From Modicisalibacter muralis (GTDB taxonomy: Bacteria > Pseudomonadota > Gammaproteobacteria > Pseudomonadales > Halomonadaceae), in contig NZ_FNGI01000001.1 of assembly GCF_900102945.1 (NCBI RefSeq), positions 372,001 through 436,000 of the forward strand: DNA of 64,000 bases, written 5' to 3'. The translations under genes were made by a program, and so were the position numbers. Numbering within the stretch: position 1 is the first letter of the stretch; every line of letters begins with the position of its first letter. This document shows positions 1 through 8,159 of the stretch, piece after piece. Below the pieces are notes generated by a model. That model searched no databases and was not told the origin of the DNA. It saw nothing but the letters and a program-made list of their open reading frames with translations.

Positions 1-1410
1 CAGCCACAGCGGGGCACTTTCGATGTGCAAGCGGCGTAGTGCCTCGCTACCGGCGGCGAGCCCGACATCGCTGCGCACGATCCCCACGCTATCGCTCATG
101 ATTCGACGCAATGCCGCCAGTGCCTTGGCGATCTCGTCATCCGCTACGCCCGGCTGGCTCGCCGGCGTCGTTGCAAACTCCGGGGTGAGCGGTTCGGCAT
201 GATTTTCATCGAGGGGCGCGTGCAGTGCCTGAGCGGCGCCGCGCGCATACACCAGACACTCGAGCAATGAGTTGCTGGCCATGCGGTTGGCGCCATGCAG
301 GCCGGTATAAGCGACTTCGCCAATCGCGTAGAGGTGCGCTACGTCGCTGGCGCCGCAATGATCGGTCGCAATGCCACCGCAGCTATAGTGGGCGGCGGGT
401 ACCACCGGAATCGGCTGGCGAGTGATATCCAGGCCGCGTGTCAGGCAGTGGGCATGAATGGTCGGGAAATGCTCGCGTACCGCTGCCGGTTCGAGATGGG
501 TGACGTCGAGCAAGACATGTGGGCTGCCTGCACGCAGCATCTCGGCATGGATGGCGCGCGCGACGATATCGCGTGGCGCCAGTTCAGCGCGGGTATCATA
601 ATCGGGCATGAAGCGCCGCCCCTGGGCGTCCCGCAGAATGCCACCTTCGCCGCGTACCGCCTCACTGATCAGAAACGGATTGCCGCTGGGATCATAGAGG
701 CAGGTGGGGTGGAACTGCTGGAATTCCAAATTCTTGAGCGTGGCGCCGAGCGCGGCGGCCATTGCCATGCCTTCGCCGCAGGCTGGGGCTGGGCTGGTAG
801 TGTGCCGGTAGAGTCCGCTGGCGCCGCCGGTAGCCAGTATGGTGTCGCGCGCCGCGAGCATGTGTGGCCGATCGGCGGTGTCGAGGCACAGCGCGCCACG
901 GCAGTTCCCGTTGTGGTCGCGCAGTAGCTCGATGGCTTGCAGGTCGTTTACCAACTCAATGGCGGGATGGCGTCTTGCATGTTCGATCAGCGTATCGATC
1001 AGTGCCAGGCCGGTGGCATCCGCCGCATGAATGATGCGCCGTGCGCCATGGCCACCCTCGCGGGTCAGGTGAAACGGGTAGGGCGCGTCGGGAGTGACAT
1101 CCGGCGTGAAAGGCACGCCGAGCGCGACCAGCCAGTCGATGGCCGCGCGGCCGTTTTCGACGGTGAAGCGTACCGCGGCTTCATCGCACAAGCCATCACC
1201 GGCGATCAGTGTGTCCTGAACGTGATCCTCGGTGGTGTCGTGTGGCGCCAATACTGCGGCGATGCCGCCCTGAGCCCAGCGACTGGCGCCGATATCGTCC
1301 TGTGCCGGGCGCAGCAACGTCACCGGGCGGTGCTCGGCGAGTTCCAGTGCCAGCGCCAGGCCGGCGACGCCACCGCCGATGATTAGAACGTCATGATCGC
1401 TGCGAATCAT
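1..1410 (-). CDS. nadB: L-aspartate oxidase (partial, C-terminus cut by window edge)
   Basis: Flavoenzyme that oxidises L-aspartate to iminoaspartate, the first step of de novo NAD synthesis (substrate for NadA). The frame reads left from ATG at 1410 without a stop to base 1, giving 470 codons of the usual ~540. It opens with MIRSDHDVLIIGGGVAGLAL, a Rossmann FAD motif, then has SRWAQGGIAAVL near residue 50, HAADATG, EFQQFHPTCLY, EAVRGEGG and the family signature AAHYSCGGIATD followed by GLHGANRMASNSLLE. These separate NadB from the related SdhA/FrdA chiefly by the soluble, early-operon context. The first 20 bp overlap the end of the upstream FUSC gene, so the two are probably co-transcribed. 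Missing only the C-terminal helical part. Confidence 0.95.
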   Translation of the reverse strand, partial: MIRSDHDVLIIGGGVAGLALALELAEHRPVTLLRPAQDDIGASRWAQGGIAAVLAPHDTTEDHVQDTLIAGDGLCDEAAVRFTVENGRAAIDWLVALGVPFTPDVTPDAPYPFHLTREGGHGARRIIHAADATGLALIDTLIEHARRHPAIELVNDLQAIELLRDHNGNCRGALCLDTADRPHMLAARDTILATGGASGLYRHTTSPAPACGEGMAMAAALGATLKNLEFQQFHPTCLYDPSGNPFLISEAVRGEGGILRDAQGRRFMPDYDTRAELAPRDIVARAIHAEMLRAGSPHVLLDVTHLEPAAVREHFPTIHAHCLTRGLDITRQPIPVVPAAHYSCGGIATDHCGASDVAHLYAIGEVAYTGLHGANRMASNSLLECLVYARGAAQALHAPLDENHAEPLTPEFATTPASQPGVADDEIAKALAALRRIMSDSVGIVRSDVGLAAGSEALRRLHIESAPLWL

Positions 1411-2566
1411 CTTTGTCGATTCCCGTTTGATTGTCCCGTTCGGGGTTGCCGGTAACCAGCCGGCGTGCGTCGCTGATCAGCGTGTGACGGTTGGCGCGAC
1501 GCCGCAGGCGCTTGCTGGGCAGGCGCCGCAGACTGCCCAGGCGCACGCTGAGTTCGCTGGTCTGGCGCGCCAGTTCGCGATTGAGCCATAGATAACCGCT
1601 GGGACTGAATAGCGTGCGCCCATTCTCGCCGCGTGCGGTGGTGGCCTGTTCGGCATAACTTTGCAGGTCGAAGCGGCCCACCTGCACATCGACAGGCTGC
1701 CCGGTGCGTACTTGGAAGGCCAGCGTTCCCAACACCTTCGCCAGATGGTGCTGCTCTTCACGCAGCCCCTGCATGGCATCGATGCGATCATGCCCCTCGC
1801 GGGTCGTCCAATGCGTTTCCAGCAGCAGTTCGACGGTGGAGAGCATGCGTCGCTGCAACGAGATAAGGTCGTCGAGCTCGTTGCGGCGTAGGCGCCGCTC
1901 GCTGTGAATGGCATCGACCAGACCGCGCTGCTTGACGAGCTGCTGGGTGGTGGTCTTGAGCAGCGCCCGAGTGTCGATATCGCTGGCGGCGCTGGCTCGG
2001 GTGTGAGCGTGATAGAGGCGGGCGAGCTTGTCGAGATTGTCGGCAAGCAGGAAGCGCAGCACGTCGGTGGCCTTCTGGGGCAGCACCAGAATCGTTACCA
2101 GCATGCCGACCAGCGTACCGAGCAGAACATTGAAGGCGCGCCACAGTGCGATGGACAGGTCGTGGTTGCCGCTGCCGGCCACCAATAGTAGCGAGATGCC
2201 GAACATCAGTGCGCTGTAGCCATACCGGCTAGTAAAGGTGGCATAGGTCGCAATGGCGATACTGATCAAGATCCAGACGGGAATCACTCCCGGCGGTGGA
2301 CTGGGGATCAACATCAGCACGATTCCCCAGGTGGCGCCGAGCAACGTGCCCAGCAAGCGCTGGCTACCTTTATCGAGCACGCCGCCGATATGCGGCAGAT
2401 TGCCCATCACGATCAGCGTGCTGACCAGGGCCCAACTGCTGTGAGGGATCTGGAAAAGGTGAATGACGGCGAAAGTGATGGTCAAGGCCAGGCTGGTACG
2501 CAGCACATGCAGGCGATGGCGATGATGATAATTGAAGTAGGGATCGCGCAGACGCAACAGTGACAT
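1391..2566 (-). CDS. FUSC-family inner-membrane protein
   Basis: 391-residue membrane protein of the FUSC/aromatic-acid-exporter-like group. Residues ~20-165 hold about six closely spaced hydrophobic segments (starting LALTITFAVIHLF, ending LVGMLVTILVLPQ), with the family-typical WALVSTLIVM and GSQRLLGTLLGATWG stretches. The remaining ~220 residues are a charged, helical cytoplasmic domain. This is half the size of YccS/YhfK-type proteins, which carry two such units. The substrate cannot be read from sequence; relatives are implicated in efflux of small organic acids. The start lies 41 bp downstream of the tRNA-Leu 3' end with no terminator visible between them, and the end overlaps nadB by 20 bp. 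Confidence 0.82.
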   Translation of the reverse strand: MSLLRLRDPYFNYHHRHRLHVLRTSLALTITFAVIHLFQIPHSSWALVSTLIVMGNLPHIGGVLDKGSQRLLGTLLGATWGIVLMLIPSPPPGVIPVWILISIAIATYATFTSRYGYSALMFGISLLLVAGSGNHDLSIALWRAFNVLLGTLVGMLVTILVLPQKATDVLRFLLADNLDKLARLYHAHTRASAASDIDTRALLKTTTQQLVKQRGLVDAIHSERRLRRNELDDLISLQRRMLSTVELLLETHWTTREGHDRIDAMQGLREEQHHLAKVLGTLAFQVRTGQPVDVQVGRFDLQSYAEQATTARGENGRTLFSPSGYLWLNRELARQTSELSVRLGSLRRLPSKRLRRRANRHTLISDARRLVTGNPERDNQTGIDKDDSQRS

Positions 2567-2607
2567 CGGCGATGAACCTTGATCTGAAGTACGCCATCAG
2601 ACGACGA

Positions 2608-2694
2608 TGGTGCCCGGAGCCGGAATCGAACCGGCACGGTGTTGCCACCGAGGGATTTTAAGTCCCTTGCGTCTACCAATTTCGCCATCCGGGC
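2608..2694 (-). tRNA. tRNA-Leu (anticodon TAA)
   Basis: 87 nt including an encoded CCA. The acceptor stem GCCCGGA pairs with TCCGGGC, the anticodon loop is CTTAAAA (anticodon TAA), the T loop is TTCGATT, and there is a long variable arm as in class II tRNAs. It is the last of three tRNAs on this strand, in the same order (Gly, Cys, Leu) as E. coli glyW-cysT-leuZ downstream of pgsA. Confidence 0.96.
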
Positions 2695-2730
2695 GGGGAT
2701 TGGGTTAGCCGGTCAGGCCAGAGAGGAATA

Positions 2731-2806
2731 TGGAGGCTGGAGTCGGAATCGAACCGGCGTACACGGAGTTGCAGTCCGCTGCATAACCACTCTGCCATCC
2801 AGCCTC
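2731..2806 (-). tRNA. tRNA-Cys (anticodon GCA)
   Basis: 76 nt with encoded CCA. The acceptor GAGGCTG pairs with CAGCCTC, the anticodon loop is CTGCAAC (anticodon GCA), and the T loop is TTCGATT. It lies between tRNA-Leu and tRNA-Gly, presumably processed from the same transcript. Confidence 0.96.
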
Positions 2807-2827
2807 AGGAGTCATGTTACAAAAACA

Positions 2828-2846
2828 TTGGAGCGGGAAACGAGAT
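2828..2846 (-). repeat. Truncated duplicate of the tRNA-Gly 3' end
   Basis: These 19 bases are identical to 2909-2927, the 3' end of the intact tRNA-Gly (acceptor 3' strand, encoded CCA and part of the T stem). The similarity stops abruptly at the T loop. The copy lies 62 bp downstream of the intact gene in the transcription direction, and no acceptor 5' strand or anticodon arm accompanies it. It may be a remnant of a second tRNA-Gly lost by recombination or an attachment-site-like duplication. Confidence 0.7.
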
Positions 2847-2909
2847 CGATCGGACTGGCACACCAGATCGCGACCCTCGTTGGCCTGCTCCCCACCGAAA
2901 TGGGAGTTT

Positions 2910-2984
2910 TGGAGCGGGAAACGAGATTCGAACTCGCGACCCCAACCTTGGCAAGGTTGTGCTCTACCACTGAGCTATTCCCGC
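2910..2984 (-). tRNA. tRNA-Gly (anticodon GCC)
   Basis: 75 nt with encoded CCA. The acceptor GCGGGAA pairs with TTCCCGC, the anticodon loop is TTGCCAA (anticodon GCC), and the T loop is TTCGAAT. It starts 60 bp after the pgsA stop codon, the same arrangement as E. coli pgsA-glyW. Confidence 0.96.
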
Positions 2985-3044
2985 TCGACTCGGGGACGCA
3001 TTCTACAGAGAAGTGCGCGCCTGTCAAATGCTTATCGCACCCGG

Positions 3045-3593
3045 TCACATCGATTTGGAGAGTTCCGGCCAGGCCATGCGCAGGTACTGCATCATCGACC
3101 ACAGGGTGAGTACCGCCGCGACATATAGCGTCACTACGCCGAGATGGGCGATCCAGCTACCCGGCATGGAACCCAACAGCAACAGCAGCGCGATCATCTG
3201 TAGCGTGGTCTTGACCTTACCGACCCAGGACACGGCGACATTGCCGCGTTTGCCCATCTCGGCCATCCATTCGCGCAGCGCCGAGATGACGATTTCACGG
3301 CCGATGATGACCAGCGCCGGCAGGGTCAGCCAGGCGCTATCGAAGCGCTCGATGAGCAGCGCCAGAGCCACGGCGACCATGACCTTGTCGGCCACGGGGT
3401 CGAGGAAGGCACCGAACGGCGTGCTCTGGTCCCACCGGCGAGCCAGATAGCCGTCCAGCCAGTCGGTCAAGGCGGCCATGCCGAATAGCGCCGCGGTCAG
3501 CGGTATGCTCCACGTATACGGCAGATAGAACAGGATCACCAGCAACGGGATGAACACGATACGTGCGAGTGTCAGAATATTGGGTATGTTCAT
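3045..3593 (-). CDS. pgsA: CDP-diacylglycerol--glycerol-3-phosphate 3-phosphatidyltransferase
   Basis: Integral membrane enzyme that makes phosphatidylglycerol phosphate from CDP-diacylglycerol and glycerol 3-phosphate, the committed step to phosphatidylglycerol and cardiolipin. The 182-residue length matches the family. The CDP-alcohol phosphotransferase signature D-G-x2-A-R-x8-G-x3-D-x3-D is complete at about residues 45-68 ([20 protein letters not shown] then LDPVADK). Several hydrophobic segments flank it, beginning [19 protein letters not shown]. It sits between uvrC and the tRNA-Gly gene, a gene order conserved across gammaproteobacteria. Confidence 0.96.
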   Translation of the reverse strand: MNIPNILTLARIVFIPLLVILFYLPYTWSIPLTAALFGMAALTDWLDGYLARRWDQSTPFGAFLDPVADKVMVAVALALLIERFDSAWLTLPALVIIGREIVISALREWMAEMGKRGNVAVSWVGKVKTTLQMIALLLLLGSMPGSWIAHLGVVTLYVAAVLTLWSMMQYLRMAWPELSKSM

Positions 3594-3653
3594 CGGGACA
3601 TGTCGGTCCTTGCCGGTGGTCGAGAGCGTTCATTCTATCCGTAGCCGGGTGCT

Positions 3654-5468
3654 TCATCCATGCAATGCCTGGTGAATGGAGGCAGCGAGACTGGCGCTGA
3701 TGCCGGGCACCCGGGCGAGCTCATCGCGGGTGGCATGATTCACGCCTTGCAGCCCGCCGAAGAAACGCAGCAGTTCGCGGCGACGCTTGGGGCCGATGCC
3801 GGGAATATCCTGTAGCGTCGAGGTGCGACGTGTCTTGTCGCGACGCTGGCGATGCCCGGTGATCGCAAAGCGGTGCGCTTCGTCGCGAATATGCTGAATC
3901 AGATGCAGCGCCGGCGAGCCGCCGTCCAGGCTCAGCGTATTATCGACGGTCTCGATGAACAGCGTCTCGAGCCCCGGCTTGCGTGTGGTGCCCTTGGCCA
4001 CGCCGACCAGGCGCACGCCGACCACCTCGAGTTCGGCGAAGACCTCGCGGGCCATATTGAGCTGACCCTTGCCGCCATCGACGAGCAGAATATCCGGGCA
4101 CTTGCCTTCGCCTTGTTGCAGGCGCTTGAAACGCCGGATCAGCGCCTGGCGCATGGCGGCATAGTCGTCGCCGGCCGCCACGCCTTCGATATTGAAGCGC
4201 CGGTAATCGGACTTTACCGGGCCATCCTGATCGAACACCACGCACGATGCCACCGTGGCTTCGCCATGGCTATGGCTGATGTCGAAGCACTCCAGGCGCT
4301 CCGGGGTGGTTTGCATGCCGAGCGCATCGCGCAGTGTCTCGAAGCGTTTGGATAGCTGCGTGCGGTTGGCCATCTGTGTGGCCAGGTGCTGCTCGGCATT
4401 GGTGCGCGCCAGTTGCAGCCACTGGGCACGATGGCCCCGCACCTGATGCGCCAGGCGAATGCGCTTGCCGGCTTGCTCGGCGAGTGCCGCTTGCAGTAGG
4501 TCGCTGTCCGGCAGGGCGTGGCTGGTAATCACTTCCTGGGGCAGTTCGCGGCCCTGGCCGAGATAGAACTGGCTGATGAATTCACCGAGCAGTTCATCGG
4601 GGGGCAAGTCCAGGCCATTGCCGGGCGAGTAGTGACGCGCCCCGAGCATGCGCCCTTGGCGTATCGTCAGTACGCTGATGCAAAGCCCACCCGGCCGCTC
4701 GGCGAAGGCGAAGATATCGGCGTCGCCGGCTTCGGTATCGACGATCTGGCGCTCCTGCAGTCGGCGCAACTGTTGAATCTGATCGCGCAGGCGAGCGGCC
4801 TCCTCGAAGTCCAGCGCCCGGCTGGCGGCCTCCATCGACTCGCTCAATTGCTGCGTGACCTTCTCGCTCTTGCCCTCCAGGCACATGACGGCGTGCTCGA
4901 GGTCGCGACGGTAATCCTCTTCGCTGATGTAATCCACGCAAGGGGCGCTGCAGCGTTGGATCTGATACTGCAGGCAGGGCCGGGCGCGGTGAGCGAACAC
5001 GCTGTCTTCGCAATTGCGAATGCGAAATATCTTCTGCACCAGTGCCAGGCTCTCGCGCACCGCATGCGAGCTGGGGTACGGACCCAGATAGCGGCCGTCG
5101 TTGCGCTTGTGGCGAGTGCGCTTGAACTCCAGCGCCGGGTAAGGGTGGCGGTCGCTGGCGAAGACATAGGGGTAGGATTTGTCGTCGCGCAGCAGAATAT
5201 TGTATGGCGGGCGCAGTTCCTTGATCAGCGTCTGTTCGAGCAGCAGCGCTTCGGTTTCGCTGCGGGTGATCGTTACCTGCACGTCGGCGATGCGGCCCAC
5301 CAACGCCTGTGTCTTGGTGTTCAGCGCACCGCGAAAATAACTCGCCAGACGCGCCTTGAGGCGCTTGGCCTTACCGACGTAGAGCGCGTTGCCCTGGTCG
5401 TCGAGCATGCGATAGACGCCCGGCGACTCGCTGACGGTCTTGAGAAAATGCTTGGCGTCGAAGCTCAT
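3654..5468 (-). CDS. uvrC: UvrABC system protein C (excinuclease subunit)
   Basis: Nuclease of nucleotide excision repair that makes both incisions around a lesion in concert with UvrA and UvrB. The 604 residues hold the expected domains: an N-terminal GIY-YIG nuclease (SPGVYRMLD, ALYVGKAKRLKARL, residues ~14-90), a UVR motif that contacts UvrB (FEEAARLRDQIQQLRRLQ, ~225), the RNase H-like 5' nuclease domain (ECFDISHSHGEATVASCV and DILLVDGGKGQLNMA), and C-terminal helix-hairpin-helix repeats (DIPGIGPKRRRELLRFFGG, RVPGISASLA). It begins 68 bp after gacA and precedes pgsA, as in E. coli uvrY-uvrC-pgsA. Confidence 0.98.
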   Translation of the reverse strand: MSFDAKHFLKTVSESPGVYRMLDDQGNALYVGKAKRLKARLASYFRGALNTKTQALVGRIADVQVTITRSETEALLLEQTLIKELRPPYNILLRDDKSYPYVFASDRHPYPALEFKRTRHKRNDGRYLGPYPSSHAVRESLALVQKIFRIRNCEDSVFAHRARPCLQYQIQRCSAPCVDYISEEDYRRDLEHAVMCLEGKSEKVTQQLSESMEAASRALDFEEAARLRDQIQQLRRLQERQIVDTEAGDADIFAFAERPGGLCISVLTIRQGRMLGARHYSPGNGLDLPPDELLGEFISQFYLGQGRELPQEVITSHALPDSDLLQAALAEQAGKRIRLAHQVRGHRAQWLQLARTNAEQHLATQMANRTQLSKRFETLRDALGMQTTPERLECFDISHSHGEATVASCVVFDQDGPVKSDYRRFNIEGVAAGDDYAAMRQALIRRFKRLQQGEGKCPDILLVDGGKGQLNMAREVFAELEVVGVRLVGVAKGTTRKPGLETLFIETVDNTLSLDGGSPALHLIQHIRDEAHRFAITGHRQRRDKTRRTSTLQDIPGIGPKRRRELLRFFGGLQGVNHATRDELARVPGISASLAASIHQALHG

Positions 5469-5536
5469 GCCGAATCGATCTGCAGGATGGAGAAGCGACA
5501 GAATATCAGATCACCGGCGGTGTGACGTCGCCAGTG

Positions 5537-6184
5537 TCAATCCTCGTTGCGATAGCCATCGACCAGGCCATGGCGTAGCCCGAGGTGAGTCAATTCGACA
5601 TCGGATAGTACCCCGAGTTTCTCGAAGATACGGTAGCGGTAGGTATTGATGGTCTTGGGGCTTAGATAAAGATAGTCCGCTATATCGCCGACCCGCTGAC
5701 AGTTGATGAGCATCACTGCGATCTGCAATTCGCGGCTCGACAGGTCATCGAAGGGGTTTTCCTCGGCATTGAGTTTGGCGAGCACCAGTCGCTGAGCGAT
5801 GTCCGGGCTGATATAGCGCTGCCCCGCATGCACGGTGCGAATCGCCCTGACCATTTCTTCCAGTTCACTGCCCTTGGTGATGAAGCCGCTGGCGCCGGCA
5901 TCCAGTAGCCGTTGGGCGAATTTCTCCTCGAGATAGGCCGTTAGCACGACGACCTTGATATCCGACATGCCCCGCAGGATTTTGCGGGTGGCCTCATGAC
6001 CGCCGATGCCCGGCATGCGGATGTCCATCAGCACGATATCGGGGCGCTTGCGTCGCGCCTGACTAATGGCGTCTTCGCCATCGGCAGCTTCACCGATGAC
6101 GCGCAAGCCTCTTTCAGCGTTCAGCATTCGAGCGATGCTGGTGCGCACAAGGTGGTGATCGTCTGCGACGAGAACTCTGATCAA
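5537..6184 (-). CDS. gacA: GacA/UvrY-family response regulator
   Basis: Response regulator of the Gac/Rsm (BarA/UvrY) pathway, which activates small RNAs that sequester RsmA/CsrA. I place the start at a TTG at 6182-6184: it is preceded by GGAG at good spacing and yields a protein opening IRVLVADDHHLVRTS, the usual GacA start; longer in-frame ATGs would add 20 atypical residues. The 215-residue protein has a receiver domain (phospho-acceptor Asp in IVLMDIRMPG) and a LuxR-type helix-turn-helix (LSSRELQIAVMLINCQ, YLYLSPKTINTYRYRIFEKL). Its position upstream of uvrC is conserved in gammaproteobacteria. Confidence 0.94.
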   Translation of the reverse strand: MIRVLVADDHHLVRTSIARMLNAERGLRVIGEAADGEDAISQARRKRPDIVLMDIRMPGIGGHEATRKILRGMSDIKVVVLTAYLEEKFAQRLLDAGASGFITKGSELEEMVRAIRTVHAGQRYISPDIAQRLVLAKLNAEENPFDDLSSRELQIAVMLINCQRVGDIADYLYLSPKTINTYRYRIFEKLGVLSDVELTHLGLRHGLVDGYRNED

Positions 6185-6276
6185 ATTCGCTCCTCGCATG
6201 ATGTTGGTGGAGAACGGCATGAGGGAATTGAGCGCCGGCATCATACCGAAGCATTACATCAGTTTAATATTAAGTA

Positions 6277-6292
6277 ACTAGCTGATGCTAGT
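6277..6292. promoter_or_regulatory. Dyad upstream of gacA, possible operator
   Basis: Perfect 6+6 inverted repeat ACTAGC-tgat-GCTAGT, about 90 bp upstream of the gacA TTG start, in an AT-rich stretch that reads on the minus strand as TTGTGC, 17 bp, ACTTAA (a weak promoter-like match). The dyad fills the spacer of that match, as an operator would. The binding factor is unknown. Confidence 0.3.
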
Positions 6293-6472
6293 GCACAATA
6301 TCGATTAAGGCCACTTGACGCCGGCTGTGCCGATCCGTAGCATTTTTCACCTCAACGGCAATCGGCAATCTCGCGGCTGCAGTAGGTGGACTGCGAAAGT
6401 ATTGGACTGTGCCGTTGAGTAGCATCCCGCGTTAGCGGCGCTGTTCGGCTGCTCCCGTCGAACGCGGTAAGT

Positions 6473-6548
6473 GGGGCCTTAGCTCAGCTGGGAGAGCGCC
6501 TGCCTTGCACGCAGGAGGTCAGCGGTTCGATCCCGCTAGGCTCCACCA
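6473..6548 (+). tRNA. tRNA-Ala (anticodon TGC)
   Basis: 76 nt with encoded CCA. The acceptor GGGGCCT pairs with AGGCTCC (one G-U), the anticodon loop is CTTGCAC (anticodon TGC), and the T loop is TTCGATC. This tRNA often sits in rRNA spacers, but here it stands alone: no 16S or 23S sequence is adjacent. A hairpin terminator follows after 12 bp. Confidence 0.96.
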
Positions 6549-6560
6549 ACATGAATTCAC

Positions 6561-6598
6561 AAAGTAGCCGCCTGGGCATATGCTCAGGCGGCTACTTT
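6561..6598 (+). terminator. Hairpin terminator after tRNA-Ala
   Basis: Perfect 14-bp stem (arms 6561-6574 and 6585-6598) around a 10-nt spacer. The outer stem pairs are AAA/TTT, so the structure could work in both directions. It lies 12 bp after the tRNA-Ala CCA, as expected for the end of a single-tRNA transcript. Confidence 0.7.
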
Positions 6599-6684
6599 CG
6601 TTGGGCAAGTGTCATGCGCGGCTGGTAGGGCAGATTGCATCAAGTAGGGTGGGGTATGGGTATGCGCGGCGCGATGGGGAATGG

Positions 6685-6906
6685 CTAGCTCACGCTGCGC
6701 AGTAGTCGCTGTCGGCTGGGCTGGGCGCGTTGCCCGTTACCGCAGCGCGTGCAGGTGATGAAATGCGCCTGGCTTCGGCTATCCAGTTCGCGGGCGAGGA
6801 AAGCCGACCAGTGGCGCGGCGTATCGGCGGTTATTTCGGCGTTACCACATGAACACGTCACGACATGGTTTTCCCTGACATCGACCAGCCAGCCAATCCG
6901 GTGCAT
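6685..6906 (-). CDS. Small hypothetical protein with CxC and CxxC pairs
   Basis: 73 residues from ATG at 6904-6906, which has GGGAGG six bases upstream and starts MHRIGWLVDVRE. The protein carries VVTCSCGNAE (C-x-C) and FITCTRCGN (C-x2-C), about 35 residues apart, a layout that could bind one zinc ion or a metal cluster. The C-terminus is Arg/Gln/Ser-rich. I do not recognise a named family; it looks like a stand-alone zinc-ribbon-type protein. It lies between the tRNA-Ala unit and the ABC ATPase gene, with its own ribosome binding site. Confidence 0.6.
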   Translation of the reverse strand: MHRIGWLVDVRENHVVTCSCGNAEITADTPRHWSAFLARELDSRSQAHFITCTRCGNGQRAQPSRQRLLRSVS

Positions 6907-7077
6907 ACAGAGCCTCCCTGATATAGCCAAGGGTAAGCCGAGCGTGCCTTCGTATTGTCGGATATTGGCTCATGTGCGGGCATGGATTTATTGCTGCGAT
7001 GCGGGCTGATGATAATGGCCATAGTGGCCGATATCGGGTCTAGCGGGTTAATGCCAAAGGGTTGTGCGAACTGTGCT

Positions 7078-8154
7078 TCAGACGGCGTCCCGGCGTTCGA
7101 ACAGAATCAGGTGATCGGCCTGGATACGCACCGGCACCCGCTCGCCGGGCAAGAAGGCGTCATGACTGTTGAAGAAGGCCTCGACGACCTGCTGCGATGG
7201 TAGGCGTAAGCGATACAGCGTGTTCGAGCCGGCGAAGGTGCGTTGTTCGACCACTGCGTGGAGCGGACTGCTCTTGTCGAGAACGATGTCATCGGGGCGC
7301 AGCAGCACGTCCACCGGAGTCCGTGGCGCGAACGAGTAGGCCCGGTTGCCGGTGATTTCGCCGATTTCGGTATTCACCGTCTCGCGATTCTTCATCACGC
7401 CCGGTAGGAAAAAACCCTGTCCGACGAAATTGGCGACGAAGCGGGTCGCCGGTTCATGGTAGAGGTTATAGGGTGAATCCCATTGATGCAGATGACCGCC
7501 GTGGAGCACGCCGACCTGATCGGCCAGCGCGAAGGCTTCCTGCTGATCGTGGGTGACCATGATGGCGCTGATGCCGAGCTGCTTGAGTATTTGGCGTACT
7601 TCCTGGCTGAGTTGGCGGCGCAGCTCCACATCAAGATTCGAAAACGGCTCGTCGAGCAGTAGCAACCGCGGCTGGGGCGCCAATGCTCGCGCCAGGGCGA
7701 CGCGCTGTTGTTGGCCGCCGGAGAGTTCATGCGGATAACGCTGGGCCAGGTGTGCTAGCTCGACCAGCTCGAGCAGTTCGTCGACACGCACGCGACGCTG
7801 TCCGGCGGTCAATCGGCGTAGGCCGAAGGCGATATTGTCGGCGACGCTAAGGTGGGGAAACAGCGCATAATCCTGAAACACCATGCCGACCTGGCGTTTT
7901 TCCGGTGCCACCAGCGTATTGGGATCGGAAAGGCGCTCGCCATCCAGCTCTATGCTGCCGTTGGCCACTGGCTCGAAGCCGGCAATCGCACGCAATAGCG
8001 TCGTCTTGCCACAGCCCGACGGCCCCAGCAGGCAGCAGATATCGCCGCGATTCAGCGAAAAATGCGCATGGCGTATCACCACGGTCGTGTCGTAGCGGCA
8101 TTCGAGGTCGTCGACACGCAGCAAGGCTTGACTCACAGGCTGTGTCTCGGCCAT
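7078..8154 (-). CDS. ABC transporter ATP-binding protein, Fe3+ (FbpC)-like
   Basis: 358-residue ATPase of an import ABC system. It has Walker A (GPSGCGKTT), Q loop (MVFQDYALFPHLSV), signature LSGGQQQRVALARAL, Walker B (LLLLDEPFSNLD) and switch His (VTHDQQEA), then a C-terminal TOBE-type regulatory domain. Length, FxDYALFPH and the family-typical ending point to the Fe3+/polyamine/sulfate (FbpC/PotA) class; FbpC is my preferred reading. I start at MAETQPVS (8154), 5 bp after the argF stop, not at the longer frame that runs back into argF. No permease or binding-protein gene is nearby, so its partners must be encoded elsewhere. Confidence 0.83.
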   Translation of the reverse strand: MAETQPVSQALLRVDDLECRYDTTVVIRHAHFSLNRGDICCLLGPSGCGKTTLLRAIAGFEPVANGSIELDGERLSDPNTLVAPEKRQVGMVFQDYALFPHLSVADNIAFGLRRLTAGQRRVRVDELLELVELAHLAQRYPHELSGGQQQRVALARALAPQPRLLLLDEPFSNLDVELRRQLSQEVRQILKQLGISAIMVTHDQQEAFALADQVGVLHGGHLHQWDSPYNLYHEPATRFVANFVGQGFFLPGVMKNRETVNTEIGEITGNRAYSFAPRTPVDVLLRPDDIVLDKSSPLHAVVEQRTFAGSNTLYRLRLPSQQVVEAFFNSHDAFLPGERVPVRIQADHLILFERRDAV

Positions 8155-8159
8155 CTCGA

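Noticed and set aside
4518-5525. 335-codon open frame on the plus strand
   Set aside because: Lies over uvrC on the other strand; long shadow frames are expected in high-GC DNA.
6473-6548. Part of an rRNA operon spacer
   Set aside because: The tRNA-Ala has no 16S or 23S sequence adjacent and is closed by its own hairpin.
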